6,632 bases of DNA from JADKCL01 sp031424495 (GTDB lineage: Bacteria > Bacteroidota > Bacteroidia > J057 > JADKCL01). The notes beneath the pieces are model-generated. The model did no database searches, was not told the DNA's origin, and was given only the letters and a program-made list of their open reading frames with translations. Numbering within the stretch: position 1 is the first letter of the stretch; each line of letters opens with the position of its first letter. Shown here in pieces: positions 4,513 through 6,632 of this stretch. Where the stretch lies: NCBI GenBank assembly GCA_031424495.1, contig JANPHP010000428.1, positions 1 through 6,632 on the forward strand. Reading direction: 5' to 3'. Both the position numbers and the translations under genes were made by a program.

Positions 4513-6632
4513 CTACTCATGTCGCTTTGCCCTAACTCCATTCTCACTTGCATAAAGTGAATAGAGTTTCACCGGAACGCCATCGTTTTGCAGTTTCCGA
4601 ACAAAAAAATTAGCCTGGACTGAGTCGTGCGTGGCCATAAGAACTTGAAAATCCAAATCTACAATGTAGTCACGCAGCACATCGAATACGCCAGCGGCGT
4701 GCACAAGGTCGTGATGCTGGGTCGGATCATCAAGTAACAAACCTCTCCAGGGAGACCACTTTATTGCTTGGGCATTTGCAAGCAGCATCGAGAGTTGGAT
4801 ATCCGTGAGTTGAGCCTCACTGGCTACATGTTTCACATCGACCTTGTTTGACCCCAGTCCTATTTTTGATTCAAAGCGAGGCTTGCGGTAGTGGATGTCG
4901 CTTGTATATTCTGTGCGGAGGAATCTCGGATCAAGTACAATTCTACCTAAAATGGAGTTGCGAGCGGCTTTTGTACCCTCTGAAAAGAGGTCTGCGTCCC
5001 GAATATGCTTTGGTAGAAGGACACCGAATCGTTGTAGGGTTCCATTTCTAGTTCGAACAAAGTTGTGCTTTTCTTCAAGTCTCGACAAGTTGGATTCTAA
5101 TTCAGATTCATAGGTCTCCTTTGTTTTGCTAGCAAGCACTTTATCGATTTCACGCATGACCCCGAGATAGTCTGAGGCAGCTTCAAGGCGCTTGAACTCA
5201 TTGTCGAGCAAGTCGATCCGGCTTTGAGTCCCTGAAAGACTTACAACTTCGTCATTAACTATACCGATTGCGTCTTGTACAACAGCCTCTTCCGGTTCGC
5301 CTTCCAGGCCCCCATTTTTCCACCTTGCCCGATATTCCTCTAACGTCCCGTTATTCGCAGAGACTTCGGATTCTTTTCTGCCGATTTCAAGATTTTTCGA
5401 CGAAACCTTGTCCTTTTCGATTTCGACTTGCTGAGTGAGATCGACGATTCTTGCTTCGATCCTACCTTGTTCATCTTGTTCATCCACAATTAGCTTGGAA
5501 ATATCCGCAAGGCTAGGAGCATCCAAGAGCTGATTTTGAAGTTCTGACTGCAAGTTCGTGTTCTGTCTCAAAGAATTTTCAAGCTTGATTTTGGAGGCCT
5601 TGCCTGCTTCCTCTTTTTCTTGAAGCCGATCAACCGTGTCTTTAAGTTCTTCCATCCTAGCTTGGCTTGGAGGTGAAGGAGTCTTTAGCTTGAGTTCGGA
5701 AATCTGATCGGCTAGAAGTTGTGTAGCGCTTGTTTGACTTCCAATGTATTGCATTACTTCGTCAATTGATTTTGCACCAGAAGCCATGTTTTGAATTTCT
5801 GATGCGAGCAATCTCGTCCTTTGCTCTTGGTCAACTTCGAGTACCTTGAGCTGCTCTTGCAATACAGCTAGAGCCTTAGTTTTGCGAACCTCATCTTCAG
5901 AGTCCTCAGATTCCTTTTTCTTTTGCGTTTCCAATAGTTGTTGTAAAGCACCAAGCTGTGGGTTTGACCTCTTGATCGTTTCGAGAATACTGAGATGAAG
6001 TTGGCCGGGATCAAATCCTGTCCCACACAAGGGACAGTCATCCCTTTCTGGGGGATAATTACTGGCAATATCGCTGACAGCCTTTTGGACGATTCCATCT
6101 ATCCTTGCCAAATCTGCTAGACTGACCTCTGTTTCATTTCTCGCCTTTTTTGCAGCTTGGACTTTCAGTTGAGCAGCATCTGAATCGATTTTCGCATCCG
6201 CAAGATTGGTGAGAAGAGCTGGCTTAGTCTCAGAAATTATTTTTTCCAAACCCTTTGCTTCCTCTTTCCATCTCGGCAGGTTCAAGTTTAAGTCGTCTAG
6301 TTCTTGCCTTTTTTGTTTGAGTTCCGTTTCTCGATTGATGATAGCTTGATGCTGCCTAAGTATCTCATTTTCCTTATCCCGAAGTTCACTGGCAGAACGG
6401 ATTTCTTCTACCAATTCTGCAAGTGATTTATTCAAAGCGTCAATCTCAGCCACCTGGGAAGCCCCTAAAACTATAGCATCTTCCAGTTCTTGCCTTTTCT
6501 TTTGAGTTAGTTTGAAGGCACTAGATTTATCCTGCGACGTTTTCAGCGTTAATCTCTCATTTTCCGACTCCTTGAGCAGCCTATTCACTTCATTTTCCAG
6601 AATGCCTTTTTCCTCTACGAGCTTCGTCAATT
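4513..6632 (-). CDS. SMC/Rad50-like zinc-hook ATPase, C-terminal 705 residues
   Basis: The frame is open at the right edge; the first complete codon in the window is TTG at 6630-6628, so the true start and the Walker A motif lie outside. Numbering from that codon, residues about 1-190 and 212-530 are long charged heptad-like helices (coiled coil). Between them, DDCPLCGTGFDPG has C199 and C202, a Rad50-type zinc hook for dimerisation. The C-terminal ATPase lobe carries a divergent signature (SEAQLTDIQLSMLLANA, 604-620), Walker B LLLDDP at 631-636, QHHD as D-loop (638-641) and the switch histidine in MATHDS (665-670). The usual catalytic Glu after Walker B Asp is Asp (LLLDDP). Such proteins grip DNA and, in SbcCD, Lamassu and related systems, license a partner nuclease. 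It is the first visible gene of the four-gene operon; its stop is nine bases before the nuclease start. An SbcC orthologue is less likely because the neighbour is not an SbcD-type phosphoesterase. Confidence 0.88.
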   Translation of the reverse strand, partial: LTKLVEEKGILENEVNRLLKESENERLTLKTSQDKSSAFKLTQKKRQELEDAIVLGASQVAEIDALNKSLAELVEEIRSASELRDKENEILRQHQAIINRETELKQKRQELDDLNLNLPRWKEEAKGLEKIISETKPALLTNLADAKIDSDAAQLKVQAAKKARNETEVSLADLARIDGIVQKAVSDIASNYPPERDDCPLCGTGFDPGQLHLSILETIKRSNPQLGALQQLLETQKKKESEDSEDEVRKTKALAVLQEQLKVLEVDQEQRTRLLASEIQNMASGAKSIDEVMQYIGSQTSATQLLADQISELKLKTPSPPSQARMEELKDTVDRLQEKEEAGKASKIKLENSLRQNTNLQSELQNQLLDAPSLADISKLIVDEQDEQGRIEARIVDLTQQVEIEKDKVSSKNLEIGRKESEVSANNGTLEEYRARWKNGGLEGEPEEAVVQDAIGIVNDEVVSLSGTQSRIDLLDNEFKRLEAASDYLGVMREIDKVLASKTKETYESELESNLSRLEEKHNFVRTRNGTLQRFGVLLPKHIRDADLFSEGTKAARNSILGRIVLDPRFLRTEYTSDIHYRKPRFESKIGLGSNKVDVKHVASEAQLTDIQLSMLLANAQAIKWSPWRGLLLDDPTQHHDLVHAAGVFDVLRDYIVDLDFQVLMATHDSVQANFFVRKLQNDGVPVKLYSLYASENGVRAKRHE

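Noticed and set aside
4513..6632. SMC-like gene as a true SbcC
   Set aside because: The following gene lacks metallophosphoesterase (SbcD/Mre11) motifs, and the head motifs are divergent from SbcC.

Overview
The window is most likely bacterial chromosome or a mobile element, with a defence-island flavour. The lineage is uncertain. Bacteroidota is a weak suggestion, based on a TAnnTTTG-like box at 1475-1482, mostly poor Shine-Dalgarno sequences and a cysteine-containing secreted protein. Nothing here fixes a genus.

Layout. 1-420 (minus) is the start of a secreted or membrane-anchored protein that runs off the left edge. A 183-base divergent spacer separates it from 604-960 (plus), a small excisionase/MerR-type helix-turn-helix protein. 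961-1493 has no convincing gene but is unusually rich in short structure: a perfect 19-base palindrome, a perfect 18-base palindrome, two other inverted repeats, direct repeats, and five CTTTTCC-type elements spaced exactly 10 bases apart. 1494-1964 (plus) encodes a coiled-coil plus winged-helix protein resembling the HARE-HTH fold. It converges on a four-gene minus-strand block.

That block (6632 down to 2000) is the main interest. In transcription order it encodes: (1) an SMC/Rad50-like ATPase with a CPLC zinc hook, whose N-terminus and Walker A lie beyond the right edge; (2) a 224-residue protein with a PD-(D/E)XK nuclease-like motif set; (3) a complete 406-residue ABC/AAA_21-type ATPase of the OLD/RloA/PARIS-like class; (4) a roughly 198-residue DUF4276-like protein with TOPRIM-like acidic residues. 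The junctions are 9 bases, 15 bases and a 4-base ATGA overlap, so one transcript is likely.

Inference: these are two consecutive ATPase-plus-nuclease pairs. One is reminiscent of Lamassu or SbcCD in logic, the other of split OLD/PARIS systems. Either two anti-phage modules sit side by side, or they work as one four-component system. The promoter of the block and any further upstream partner are outside the window.
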